From: JAIQFL01 sp035295745
GTDB taxonomy: Bacteria > Acidobacteriota > Terriglobia > Bryobacterales > Bryobacteraceae
Length of the DNA stretch: 64,000 nucleotides
Direction: 5' to 3'
Assembly: GCA_035295745.1 (NCBI GenBank)
Contig: DATGIL010000088.1
Span: 62,001 to 126,000, forward strand
Each line of letters starts with the position of its first letter. Position 1 is the first letter of the stretch. Shown piece after piece: positions 42,725 to 51,745 of the stretch. A model generated the notes under the pieces. The model was not told where the DNA came from and did not search any database. It worked only from the letters and a program-made list of their open reading frames with translations. The translations under genes and the position numbers were made by a program.

Positions 42725-43516
42725 ATGATCAACGGAAAACGAATTGTGGTGGTACTGCCCGCCTATAATGCGGAAAAGACACTGGAAGCCACCGTTCGGG
42801 AACTTCCGGAGCTGGTCGACGATTGCATCTTAGTTGACGACCAGAGCCGCGATCAAACCGTCGCCGTTGCTCGACGCCTGGGACTCCAGGTTGTTGTGCA
42901 CGAGCAGAATCGCGGCTACGGCGGCAATCAGAAGACGTGCTACAGCACCGCGCTCGATCGCGGCGCCGACGTGGTTGTAATGATTCATCCGGATTATCAA
43001 TATTCGCCCCTGCTCGTGACCGCGATGGCGAGTATGGTGGCCTACGGGGTCTACGACCTCGCGCTCGGTTCGCGCATCCTGGGCAACGGAGCGTTGCGCG
43101 GCGGCATGCCGGTGTACAAGTACTTCTCCAATCGCGCACTCACTATTTTTCAGAACTTTCTGCTGGGCGCCCGCCTGTCGGAGTATCACACCGGTTTCCG
43201 CGCCTATGACCGGAAGTTGCTGCTGGCGCTTCCGCTCGCTCGCAATTCTGACGACTTCGTGTTCGACAACCAGATCCTGGCGCAAGCCGTGCTCTTCGGG
43301 GCGAAAATCGGCGAAATCTCATGCCCAACCCGCTATTTTCCCGAGGCCTCGTCGATTAACTTCCGGCGGAGCACCGTCTATGGATTCGGCGTCGTGAAGA
43401 CCTCGCTGCAATTCCGCCTGGCCAAGTGGAACCTCACGCATTCGCCTATTTTCCAGTTCACGGAGCGGCAGGAGAAGGATGCGGCGGCGCCGGTTCTGTT
43501 CGAAAATCGTCGATGA
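42725..43516 (+). CDS. GT2 family glycosyltransferase (dolichyl/polyprenyl-phosphate sugar synthase type)
   Basis: 263 residues. GT-A elements: VVVLPAYNAEKTLEATVREL, CILVDDQSRDQT, HEQNRGYGGNQKTC, and MIHPDYQYSP where the usual DADxQ metal motif is HPDYQ. SEYHTGFRAYDRKLL is the family's acceptor-loop motif. No membrane segments. It would charge a polyprenyl phosphate with a sugar, and the next gene (ATGA overlap) encodes a membrane glycosyltransferase that could use that lipid-linked sugar. Confidence 0.9.
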   Translation: MINGKRIVVVLPAYNAEKTLEATVRELPELVDDCILVDDQSRDQTVAVARRLGLQVVVHEQNRGYGGNQKTCYSTALDRGADVVVMIHPDYQYSPLLVTAMASMVAYGVYDLALGSRILGNGALRGGMPVYKYFSNRALTIFQNFLLGARLSEYHTGFRAYDRKLLLALPLARNSDDFVFDNQILAQAVLFGAKIGEISCPTRYFPEASSINFRRSTVYGFGVVKTSLQFRLAKWNLTHSPIFQFTERQEKDAAAPVLFENRR

Positions 43517-44973
43517 CTCCCGAGGCGGCGCCTGCCGCTGGCGCCTCTAGCCTTTGGCGTGTCCTGCTTCCGCTGATTCTGTTCCTGCTGCTGGCGCGCT
43601 TGTGGCTGATGCCGATGTGGTCGAGCTTTTGGGTCGACGAAATGGGCACGGCCTTCGTGGTCCAACAGGGCGCGGACCATCCCTCACTGGCCGTTGCTCC
43701 CCAGGTACCGCAATCCATCTACTATCTGCTGCCGCGCGCGATGCAGGCGCTGTTTGGACTTTCGGAATTCGGCTACCGGCTGCCGTCGTTTCTGGCGATG
43801 GCGGCGGCGCTGATCCCGATCGCGTACCTGGCTACCCGGCTGATCGATCCGCAAGCCGGCTGGTTCGCGATCTTCGCCTGTATGGCATTGCGCGGCTTCG
43901 ATTATCAGGCGGCAGATGCGCGTCCGTATGCCTTGGGCACGCTGGTGGCCTGTGGATGCTTGTGGTTCCTGGTGCGCTGGATGGATTCCGCGTCGTGGCC
44001 CGATGCCCTGGCTTTCTTGGCTTCGGGAGCGCTGCTCTGGCGAGTGCAACTGATCTTCTGGCCCTTCTATCTGCTGGTGGCGTGCTACGTGTTGGCACGG
44101 TTGGTGCGGCACGAGACGGCTGTCGCGTGGAACGAGGCGGTGGGCGCGTTTGGCATTCTCGGGCTCACGCTCGTTCCGGTTCTGCTGCGGGCAATGGCGT
44201 TGAATCGGCAAGCCGGCGCGCACGTGGTGGTGGCGTTACCATCGCTGCGCGACTTGATCTTGTCGTTGAAGCTCGGATTGATCGCGGTGTGTGGCGCCGG
44301 CGGCTGGCTGCTGTCGCGCAGATGGCAGCGTCGCAGCCGCAAAGGCCTTGCGTTGATCGCCGCATGGTGGGTATGCCAGCCGCTTTGCCTCTTCGCCTTC
44401 TCCTGGGTGACGGGCAACAGCGTGTTCGTCGCCCGCTATCTCTGGCTGTCACTGCCGGGAGCCGCGCTGGCGGCAACCTGGGCAGCAGGGGAGTTCGTTT
44501 CGTCATCTTACTGGCGGCCTGCCGCTGCGGCTCTCGGAGTCGGCGTGCTGATCTTCAACGGGCAGTGGAGCCAGGCATGGCCCTGGCATCACAATTCGGA
44601 CTGGCGCGGCGCCGCGCGTAAAGTCGCGGAACTGGTGGGCGATGCCGATACTCCGGTGATCTGTCCGAGCCCGTTCATTGAAGCCAAGCCGCCCGTCTGG
44701 AGGCCCGACTATCCTCTTCCCGGGTTTCTCTACGCGCACCTTGCGGTGTACCCGGTTCCGGGCAAGATCTGGCTGTTCCCGTTCGAAGATTCTCTGGAGG
44801 CCGAGCAGTACGCCCGAACGCTCCCGGCGCAGCGGTTCGTGCTGTACGGAGGACAGGGCGAGGTCGACTTCTGGACGGACTGGTTTGCCAAACGCCCGGA
44901 GCGATCGGGCTGGAGCGTCGAACGATTCCGGACCTTCGGCGACGTCGAGGTGGTGGCGTTTCACCGTCCGTGA
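43513..44973 (+). CDS. Polytopic membrane glycosyltransferase (GT39/ArnT-like)
   Basis: 486 residues from the ATG overlapping the GT2 stop; the frame is open upstream but only antisense-like. About ten membrane helices. The first loop has WSSFWVDEMGTAFV, with the acidic DE pair expected for GT-C enzymes that use polyprenyl-phosphate sugars, followed by YYLLPRAMQALFGLSEFGYR and LPSFLAMAAALIPI as in the PMT-2/ArnT family. The C-terminal ~110 residues form a soluble periplasmic domain. Probably transfers the sugar made by the GT2 neighbour to an envelope acceptor. Convergent with the permease gene, six bases apart. Confidence 0.85.
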   Translation: MTPEAAPAAGASSLWRVLLPLILFLLLARLWLMPMWSSFWVDEMGTAFVVQQGADHPSLAVAPQVPQSIYYLLPRAMQALFGLSEFGYRLPSFLAMAAALIPIAYLATRLIDPQAGWFAIFACMALRGFDYQAADARPYALGTLVACGCLWFLVRWMDSASWPDALAFLASGALLWRVQLIFWPFYLLVACYVLARLVRHETAVAWNEAVGAFGILGLTLVPVLLRAMALNRQAGAHVVVALPSLRDLILSLKLGLIAVCGAGGWLLSRRWQRRSRKGLALIAAWWVCQPLCLFAFSWVTGNSVFVARYLWLSLPGAALAATWAAGEFVSSSYWRPAAAALGVGVLIFNGQWSQAWPWHHNSDWRGAARKVAELVGDADTPVICPSPFIEAKPPVWRPDYPLPGFLYAHLAVYPVPGKIWLFPFEDSLEAEQYARTLPAQRFVLYGGQGEVDFWTDWFAKRPERSGWSVERFRTFGDVEVVAFHRP

Positions 44974-44978
44974 AGCGG

Positions 44979-47591
44979 CTACTCCCAGCGCAGCGCGATC
45001 ACCGGGTCGACGCGGGTGGCGCGGCGCGCCGGGGCGAAGGCCGCTACCGCGGCAACGGCCATCAGGATGAGCGGCGTCACCACGTAAGTAATCGGATCCA
45101 TCGGGGAGATCTCGAAGAGCTGCGAGCGCAGGAGGCGCGTCAGCCCCAGAGCGCCGACAATACCGATGCCCAATCCGGCAACCGCCAGCAGGACTCCTTG
45201 CCGCAGCAGCAGGCTCTGCACGCTACTCGCGGAAGCCCCCAACGCCATGCGGATGCCGATCTCACGGGTTTCGAGCGAAACCGTGTACGAGAGTGAGGCG
45301 TACAAGCCAACGGCGGCGAGAGTGAGCGCCAGCGCCGCGAAGGCCATCAAAAGGACGGCCAGGAAGCGGTCCTGCCACGAGGCGCGCTCGATCAGTTGCG
45401 GCAGTGTGAACACGTGAGTTATCGCGATGTCGTGATCGAACGCCGCAATCCGCGTGCGAATCGACGAAGCCATCTTGGCGGGATCGCCGGTGGCGCTGAT
45501 CAGCATCGAAGCGGGAGTGATATCGGCATTGTAGGGCAGATAGACGACGGGCCGGCCACCTTGCTTGAGTTGCTCGTGACGATTGTCGGCCACCACGCCC
45601 ACGATGGTGTGCCATGGCTCGTTGCGCACCGGCGGCCCGAAACGGAGGCGCTTGCCGACAGCGCTTTCGTTGGGCCAGTTCTCGCGCGCAAAGGCTTGCG
45701 TGACCACCAGGATGTGGGGCTGATCGAAATCGCTTTCCGTGAAATCGCGGCCCTCGATCATGCGGATGCCCAGGGTGCGGAAGTATCCGGGGGCAATGAC
45801 CACGTGATTCACGAAGGGCATGTCCTTCAGGTCACGCGGCCGGCCCTCGACGGTGTAGATGCGCGACCAGCCGTCGTGCAGAGGCACACCGGTGGTGAAG
45901 GCCGCGGAATTGACACCCGGAAGCGCGGAGACCTCTTCGGTGAGGCGCTGCACCATCATGCGCCCCTTGGGCCCGTCCGGATAGCGGGCCGGCGGATAAG
46001 CAAGCTGCAGCGACAGCACGTGCTCCGGACTGTATCCCAGCGTTTGCGAGCGCATGGCGTAGAAGCTGCGGACCGCGAGTCCGGCGCCGGCGAGCAGGAT
46101 CATGGAGAGTGCGACTTCGCCCACCACCATGGCGTTGCGAAGAAATCTCTGGCGTTGTCCGCCGCTACCGGTGCGGCCTCCTTCTTTGAGCGCGGTGGTG
46201 AGGTCCACGCCTGAAGAGCCAACCGCTGGAGCCAATCCGAAAGCAAGGCTGGTAACGAAGGACACGCCGATCGCGAACAGCAGCACGCGCCAATCCGGCG
46301 CGAACGACATCCAGCGCGGCAGTTCAATGGGAATCAGCGAGAGCAGGGCGGGAACTCCCAGGTAGGCCAACCCCGATCCCAGCGCCCCACCGACCAGCCC
46401 CAGCACGACGCTCTCGAGTGTCAATTGCCGCAGCAGGCGGCGACGCGATGCTCCCATCGCCGAACGGACCGCCATCTCGCGAGAGCGCGCCGAGGCCTTC
46501 ACCAGCAGCAAATTGCTGACATTGGCGCAGGCGATCGCGAGCAGCAGGCCCACCGCCACCAGGAGCGCGATCACCTGCTTGCGGTAGCCTTCCGCCTCCC
46601 AGATGCGCAGCGGAGTGGCGCGTACGAGCCAGTTGTTGTTGGCCGCCGGATTCTCGCGATGGATCTGATCGAGCAGCGCCCCCAGCTCCGAGGTGGCCCG
46701 GTATTCCGTCACTCCAGGTTTGAGGCGCGCGATGGCGCTGAGGAAGTAGTCGGTGCGCGCCGACTTCGCAGGATCGTTCTGAATCGGCACCCACAACTCC
46801 GCGCGATCGGGGAAATGAAAGCCCGCGGGCATAACGCCGATCACGGTACGCGTGGCGCTTCCCATCGGAAGGCCTTTGCCTAGAATTTGGGGGTCACGTC
46901 CGTAGCGCCGGGCCCACAAGCCTTCGCTCAAGATTACAGTCTTCGGACCGCCCGGAGCTGTGTCTTCGCGAGTGAACGTGCGGCCGAGGATGGGCGCCAC
47001 GCCCAACGCACGGAAGACTCGATCCGAAGCCACGCAGGCGATCACGGTTTCCGCCTCGCCATCGCTTCGCAGCACCGTGGAACCGCCGCTAAAGACGCCG
47101 AGGTCCTGGATCAGAGTGGCGCGTGCCGCGAAGTCCACCGCATTGGGGAAGGAGATCTGGCGGGACTCGTTGGGGTCTTTGGGGCTGTACTCTTCGACGG
47201 CCACGAGGCGGGCCGGATCTGCATAGGGAAGCGGCCGCAGCAACAGTCCATTGGCCAAGCTGAAGACCAGCGTGGTGGCGCCAATACCCAGCGCGAGAAT
47301 GGCGAGCGCCGCCACCGTAATGGTGGCATCTTTGCGAAGGATGCGGAGCGCGTATCGAAAGTCTTGCAGAATCATGTGGAGATGCTCCTTGGGGGCTTCA
47401 TGCAGGATGCCGTGCAGCGATTCGAGCCATACTCTCGCCATACCCAGCGGCGATTGCACTTCGCGCCAGCGATCGACGAACACCATATACAACTCGCGGC
47501 CATACTCCTCGCGAAATTCGGCCGGGTACAGGCCCAGGCACGTGCGATAGAGCCGCAGAATACCGGTTTCGCGTTTGCGGGCCGAGGTCAC
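44979..47591 (-). CDS. MacB/FtsX-type ABC permease with acidobacterial N-terminus (ADOP-like)
   Basis: 870 residues. The N-terminus RLYRTCLGLYPAEFREEYGR is the cytoplasmic segment typical of the duplicated orphan permeases of Acidobacteriota. Two MacB periplasmic domains (~100-330 and ~540-700) alternate with FtsX-type helix sets (~345-470 and ~735-865), so both permease halves are in one chain. GVMPAGFHFPDRAELWVPI and AMGASRRRLLRQLTLESVVL are characteristic. No ATPase gene is next to it, as is usual for the orphan family. Together with its PadR regulator two bases upstream it forms an operon. Likely role: efflux or mechanotransmission at the envelope. Confidence 0.92.
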   Translation of the reverse strand: MTSARKRETGILRLYRTCLGLYPAEFREEYGRELYMVFVDRWREVQSPLGMARVWLESLHGILHEAPKEHLHMILQDFRYALRILRKDATITVAALAILALGIGATTLVFSLANGLLLRPLPYADPARLVAVEEYSPKDPNESRQISFPNAVDFAARATLIQDLGVFSGGSTVLRSDGEAETVIACVASDRVFRALGVAPILGRTFTREDTAPGGPKTVILSEGLWARRYGRDPQILGKGLPMGSATRTVIGVMPAGFHFPDRAELWVPIQNDPAKSARTDYFLSAIARLKPGVTEYRATSELGALLDQIHRENPAANNNWLVRATPLRIWEAEGYRKQVIALLVAVGLLLAIACANVSNLLLVKASARSREMAVRSAMGASRRRLLRQLTLESVVLGLVGGALGSGLAYLGVPALLSLIPIELPRWMSFAPDWRVLLFAIGVSFVTSLAFGLAPAVGSSGVDLTTALKEGGRTGSGGQRQRFLRNAMVVGEVALSMILLAGAGLAVRSFYAMRSQTLGYSPEHVLSLQLAYPPARYPDGPKGRMMVQRLTEEVSALPGVNSAAFTTGVPLHDGWSRIYTVEGRPRDLKDMPFVNHVVIAPGYFRTLGIRMIEGRDFTESDFDQPHILVVTQAFARENWPNESAVGKRLRFGPPVRNEPWHTIVGVVADNRHEQLKQGGRPVVYLPYNADITPASMLISATGDPAKMASSIRTRIAAFDHDIAITHVFTLPQLIERASWQDRFLAVLLMAFAALALTLAAVGLYASLSYTVSLETREIGIRMALGASASSVQSLLLRQGVLLAVAGLGIGIVGALGLTRLLRSQLFEISPMDPITYVVTPLILMAVAAVAAFAPARRATRVDPVIALRWE

Positions 47592-47593
47592 TG

Positions 47594-47932
47594 TCAGGCT
47601 CTCTTCGGCGCCAGGCCGGTGGCGCGCGCATCGGCCAGCAACTTCTCGAGTTTGCGCGCCTCTTCGATGGCCGCGCGCTTGCCGTCGCGTGTGAGTCGAT
47701 AGTAACGGCGGCGTTCATCGTCGTGCTCGGGGTCGGGCCGCTCGTCAAGTTCCTCGATTAGCCCTTCGGCGAGCAGGCGCTTGATGGCGCTATAGAGCGT
47801 GCTCGGGCTGAGGCGGACTTCGCCGCGGGTGCGCTCGTCTATTTCCTGGAGGATGGAGTACCCGTGGCGGTCGCAACCGGCCAGGGCGACCAGAATGTGA
47901 AACGTATCGCGCGATAGGGTGAACGGTCTCAT
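47594..47932 (-). CDS. PadR-family transcriptional regulator
   Basis: 112 residues with SRDTFHILVALAGCDRHGYS, then VRLSPSTLYSAIKRLLAEGL and RYYRLTRDGKRAAIEEAR, the PadR winged helix. It precedes the ADOP-like permease by two bases and presumably represses the pair through the palindrome in its own promoter. The ATG lies nine bases from the -10 box with no ribosome site, so leaderless translation is likely, as for the other padR gene in the window. Confidence 0.93.
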   Translation of the reverse strand: MRPFTLSRDTFHILVALAGCDRHGYSILQEIDERTRGEVRLSPSTLYSAIKRLLAEGLIEELDERPDPEHDDERRRYYRLTRDGKRAAIEEARKLEKLLADARATGLAPKRA

Positions 47933-47941
47933 ACGAAATTC

Positions 47942-47970
47942 ACTATAGCGAAGTTCGCTATAGCGGACAA
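47942..47970 (-). promoter_or_regulatory. padR promoter with perfect palindromic operator
   Basis: On the minus strand TTGTCC (47970-47965), 17 bases, TATAGT (47947-47942). Between and over the -10 lies a perfect inverted repeat: CTATAGCGAA (47943-47952), G, TTCGCTATAG (47954-47963). Binding there would block RNA polymerase. Confidence 0.8.
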
Positions 47971-48289
47971 TGGATAAGACGACCGGCGCGCAAAACGGTT
48001 AGGAAGAATGCGGTTGATACCAGGCGCGGGGGTCCTGAAGCCAACCGCCAGGTTGTGGGACGACCTTTGCGAGTTGGCGGGAGGACACTTACACCACCGG
48101 GCATGGGGCCGCGCGGCCAAACTGCACTATTTTGGGCCTCGTCGGGGGAATCCGTGGGTGACCCGAGCGGGTTCAAGTACGGGATTGGCCGACGCGAGAC
48201 TCTTGGTATCACTCGGGGAATTTTCGGAGTGGACCAAGCGGCCCTGTCTCACAGCGACCGTCGGTTCGGCAGAATTTCTAGCACTCACC
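47971..48289. other. Gene-free stretch between padR and the M56-VWFA gene
   Basis: About 320 bases upstream of padR and downstream of the M56-VWFA gene. Plus-strand frames are open (for example from 48008) but run antisense into the M56 gene and show no family. No repeat or RNA gene recognised. Confidence 0.5.
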
Positions 48290-50230
48290 TCAACGCGCGT
48301 AGTAGCCCATACGGTAGCGAAGCTTGAGGGGCGGCAGGCCGACGGCCGTCACGAGTTCTATTTTGAATTCGTGGAACTTCCCATCGTGACTGTCGCTGGT
48401 GGGAACGCAATACAGTATGTAGCCATTCCGCAGGGACGAAGCGTACCGGGCGGCGGTATCGCGCAGTTCCTGCAGATTGCCGGAGGCGACCGTGGTGGCC
48501 TGACCGGTCATCCACGATTCGCGCGGAGGGGGTGGGCCGTCGGAGATATTGATGTTGTAGATGGAGGCGTCGGAGCCGCTCAGTTCCTGCCCCAATTCCG
48601 CAGCGGAGCGGGTGCTCGAGTTGTCATTTCCATCGGAAACGATCAGGATCGCCTTTCGCCGGTTGTGCGACAGATTGAGCTGATCGAGCGCCAGGTGGAC
48701 AGCATCGCGCAGGGCCGTGCCCCCGCGGGGTTGGATACTCTGGAGGCCATTCTCAATGGCGTGGGTGTCGGAGGTGAAGGGCACAGTTAGAGCCGCTTCG
48801 TCGTTAAACGGAATCAGGAAGAACTCGTCGGTGGGACGCGCGGATTTCAGGAACTCCATCGCCGCGGCCTGAATCGACTCCACCTTATTCCGCATGCTGC
48901 CGCTGGTATCGACGACGATTCCGGCGGAGATTGGCGCATCATCCGTCGAGAGTTGCGCGATCTGCATTTCCACGCCGTTGTCGAAGATTCGGAAGTTCGA
49001 GCGGTCGAGTCCGGTGACGAAACGGCCCTTTGCGTCCATTACGTTGACCGGAACTACGATCTGCTCCGGTCCTGCGACGGCCTGAAGCGGGCGCGGAGCC
49101 GGCGCCTGCGGCTCGGCCGATTCGTGCGCCGGTTGGTTGACCGCCGCGGGAATCGGCGGAGGTTCGGGTGCGGGAGTAACAGCAACTTGCGGCGGCGCCG
49201 CGGGTGGAAGCGGCATGGCGAATGCGACGAGCGCCGGTGTCCGGCCCACAGTCCATACAGCGGCGGCGAGCAATGCGATCATCGCGGTCAAACGGGTTTT
49301 GAGCGGGCGCGTGCCGGTGTGGCGGCCTTTGTCGAGCAGCATTTCGATGCGGCAGGCCAGGTGCGAGCGATCGCCGGCAGCCGTCGCGCCGGCCAGCGAT
49401 GTTCGGACGCCGCCACAAAGTTCCACCATGCGGGCGAGACACGATGCGTAGACGCGGGGCTGCCCGGTGGAAGCCAGCACGATATCGTCGCAGGCCACCT
49501 CACGCTCCAAGTCCATCTGTCGAGTGATCCAGCGAACCGCCGGATGGAAGACGAATAGTGCCTGAATGATGCGCTCGAAGAGCAGCGCCCAGTCGTCGTG
49601 CCTGATGAGGTGGGCGGCTTCGTGAAGGATGATCTGGCGGAGATCCTCATCGGCGAGGTCGCCAGCGAGGCGTGATGGGATCAGGATGGAAGGACGGCGC
49701 GGTCCGACTGCGATCGGTATCGTAATCTCGGTCGATGTGGCTACTCGGACGCCCGGTCGGGGCGAGGGGCAGAGTGCCAGCCATTTCTCTCCTCGCGGGA
49801 AATGCGCGGCGCGGGCGCTTCGGCGATCGAGCAACACCCAGCTCACTGCAAGCCTGGCAAGCAGGAACGCAGCGATCAGCAGCCAACAGGACGCGATCCA
49901 CTCGGGGCGGACGCGCAATGGCGTAGGTTTGTGGACTGCGGGCGCCGGCCGATGGGCGGGGACCACGTGCACATCGAGTTGCGCGTCGACGGGCGAGATG
50001 GAAGCGGGCACAGCAACGCGCGCGGGTGCGGGATCAGCGGGCCGCACGGGCCACAGATACAAGGCGGGAAGAGCGAGTGTCGCGACCAGGACCGCGCACC
50101 AAAAGGCATAGCGGGTGGCGGCATTCAACTGATGACGAGGCGTCACCCGGAGCGCCAACCAGACTGCGGCGGCGAGTGCGACGCTGACAATCGCACCGTT
50201 CGCCAGAGCGCTTAAAATCGAGCTGATCAT
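48290..50230 (-). CDS. M56 (BlaR1-like) membrane peptidase fused to a VWFA-related domain
   Basis: 646 residues. N-terminal helices (~10-60 and ~115-137) are followed by an M56 peptidase: HEAAH at 203-207 and the third ligand region LEREVACDD (E244). A further helix lies at ~313-330. A proline-rich linker (~338-385) leads to a VWFA-related acidobacterial domain with MIDAS residues DTSGS 441-445, T505 and D533. A penicillin-sensor domain, usual after the last helix of BlaR1, is replaced by the VWA domain, which would lie outside. Ribosome site AGGAGGG five bases before the ATG. No BlaI gene is adjacent. A protein-binding sensor that triggers intramembrane proteolysis is inferred. Confidence 0.88.
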   Translation of the reverse strand: MISSILSALANGAIVSVALAAAVWLALRVTPRHQLNAATRYAFWCAVLVATLALPALYLWPVRPADPAPARVAVPASISPVDAQLDVHVVPAHRPAPAVHKPTPLRVRPEWIASCWLLIAAFLLARLAVSWVLLDRRSARAAHFPRGEKWLALCPSPRPGVRVATSTEITIPIAVGPRRPSILIPSRLAGDLADEDLRQIILHEAAHLIRHDDWALLFERIIQALFVFHPAVRWITRQMDLEREVACDDIVLASTGQPRVYASCLARMVELCGGVRTSLAGATAAGDRSHLACRIEMLLDKGRHTGTRPLKTRLTAMIALLAAAVWTVGRTPALVAFAMPLPPAAPPQVAVTPAPEPPPIPAAVNQPAHESAEPQAPAPRPLQAVAGPEQIVVPVNVMDAKGRFVTGLDRSNFRIFDNGVEMQIAQLSTDDAPISAGIVVDTSGSMRNKVESIQAAAMEFLKSARPTDEFFLIPFNDEAALTVPFTSDTHAIENGLQSIQPRGGTALRDAVHLALDQLNLSHNRRKAILIVSDGNDNSSTRSAAELGQELSGSDASIYNINISDGPPPPRESWMTGQATTVASGNLQELRDTAARYASSLRNGYILYCVPTSDSHDGKFHEFKIELVTAVGLPPLKLRYRMGYYAR

Positions 50231-50252
50231 CGTGTCCCTCCTGCTTTTAAAG

Positions 50253-50311
50253 AATTAATAGTTCTATCGTAGGGGCACTCCCGCGGCTTGTCAATTAAAA
50301 AATTAATAGTT
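50253..50311 (-). promoter_or_regulatory. Promoter of the M56-VWFA gene with two direct repeats
   Basis: Minus-strand TTGACA (50294-50289), 17 bases, TACGAT (50271-50266). AATTAATAGTT (plus-strand reading) occurs at 50253-50263, over the start site, and at 50301-50311, just above the -35. The 48-base spacing and positions fit operators of one regulator. A BlaI-type repressor is the obvious guess but no sequence match to the BlaI gene's own promoter was seen. Confidence 0.6.
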
Positions 50312-50326
50312 GATGGAAGCGGGCGG

Positions 50327-51517
50327 CTATTTGGTCTTGTCGATTACGACTGCGCCACCCTTCATCACCCAGCGGACCTTTTGAATGGCGACGTCGATGT
50401 CGGACAGCGGATCGCCTTCCACGGCGACGATGTCGGCGAAGTGCCCGGGAAGCAGCGAGCCCAGGGTCTGCTCCATACCCAGCAGTTCCGCGGCGCCCGT
50501 GGTCGCGGTCTGGAGTGCCTGCTCAGGCGTCATACCAGCCTTCACGAACCAACCGAGCTCCCGGGTGTTCTCGCCGAACATGGTGTAGACGGCATCCGAG
50601 CCCATGGCGAAACGAACACCCGCGGCGAACGCCTTGCGAGCGGTTTCGAAGTTCCTCTTGATGTAGGCATTCAGGTCGTCGGTCGCACCTGCGGGATAGT
50701 TCAGGCGGCGAGCATTATCGACGTAATAGCGATTGTGATCGATGGTGGGCACGTAGAAGATCTTGCGGCGTGCCATTTCGGCGATGGTGGCATCGTCCAT
50801 GTCGGTGGCGTGCTCGATGGAGTCGGCCCCGGCGCGCACCGCGTCGCGCGCGCCGACCGGACCGTAGGTGTGAATCGCAATCTTTTTGCCGAGCGAGTGG
50901 GCGGCATCCACCGCCGCTTTCATCTCTTCAAAGGTGAATGTCTCAAAGCCAGTGACGTCGCGGCCAGAACCCGTTGATCCATACATCTTGATCCAGTCGG
51001 CTCCCGCGCCCACCTGTTGCCGCACGACGCGCATCACTTCCGTTGGACCATCCGCAGTGTTGGGCGTGGAATTCCGCCCACGCGTAATCTGCAGGCCGTA
51101 TCCGGCGACGAACATGCGTGGGCCCACCATCCGGCCCTCATTAATGAGGTCGCGCATGGCGATGTCGGCATAATCCTGTGCGCCCAGATCGCGCACCGTG
51201 GTGACCCCGGTTTCGATGGTCTTGCGGGCGTTGTCCTGGGCGAGGAACACGACTGCGGCGCCGCGCCCGGCCTGGCTCACGCGGTTCTCGAGTACGTAAG
51301 TCATGTGCGTGTGCACGTCGATCATTCCGGGAATGGCGGTGAACTTGGAGAGATCGACGACGGTGCCGGTGCACGCACCCACGCTTTGGATCTTGTCGCC
51401 CTGAACGGTGACGCAGGAGTCCTTCCAGACTTTGGTGCCGTCCCAGATCGCGCCGAATTTGTAGGTGGCGGCGGAGGAAACGGCGGACAGCAGGGCGAGG
51501 GCGATCAAGCAGCGCAT
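50327..51517 (-). CDS. Secreted amidohydrolase (imidazolonepropionase/prolidase-like)
   Basis: 396 residues with a signal peptide (MRCLIALALLSAVSSAA). Metal-dependent amidohydrolase motifs: GMIDVHTHMTY (first metal pair), KMYGSTGS with the bridging-lysine position, AIHTYGPVGA and SIEHATDMDD histidines, and FAMGSDAVYT with the catalytic aspartate. GLLPGHFADIVAVEGDPL-like C-terminal strand pattern (SLLPGHFADIVAVEGDPLSD) is typical. Substrates in this group are often Xaa-Pro or acylated amino acids; not determinable here. A copy of the family B repeat lies just upstream (51602-51660). Confidence 0.9.
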   Translation of the reverse strand: MRCLIALALLSAVSSAATYKFGAIWDGTKVWKDSCVTVQGDKIQSVGACTGTVVDLSKFTAIPGMIDVHTHMTYVLENRVSQAGRGAAVVFLAQDNARKTIETGVTTVRDLGAQDYADIAMRDLINEGRMVGPRMFVAGYGLQITRGRNSTPNTADGPTEVMRVVRQQVGAGADWIKMYGSTGSGRDVTGFETFTFEEMKAAVDAAHSLGKKIAIHTYGPVGARDAVRAGADSIEHATDMDDATIAEMARRKIFYVPTIDHNRYYVDNARRLNYPAGATDDLNAYIKRNFETARKAFAAGVRFAMGSDAVYTMFGENTRELGWFVKAGMTPEQALQTATTGAAELLGMEQTLGSLLPGHFADIVAVEGDPLSDIDVAIQKVRWVMKGGAVVIDKTK

Positions 51518-51601
51518 TGCCTTAGATTGCCATTCGGGAAGGCTAAGAGCAAACGGCGCCGTCCAAGGCTATCGAAGACCCCCTGTTGGAATCAGACTTG
51601 G

Positions 51602-51660
51602 TGGACGCACGAAAAGCGTCGAGAAGAGTCTCGACGCGGCAAACAGGGTGTTTGCGCCAC
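51602..51660. repeat. Two-hairpin dispersed repeat, family B (copy 2)
   Basis: TGGAC-GCAC-GAAAA, then stem 1 (GCGTCGAGA 51616-51624, loop AGAG, TCTCGACGC 51629-51637), G, stem 2 (GCAAACA 51639-51645, loop GGG, TGTTTGC 51649-51655), then GCCAC. Compared with copy 1 at 33014 both stems are changed on both sides so that pairing is kept. Confidence 0.8.
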
Positions 51661-51745
51661 ATCGCAGGTAACCGATCTCTAATTATTTCGTCTAATTGAA
51701 AAGTTCTAAGTCAGTCAAAGGGTGTCTTTTGAAGGGGTATACCAA

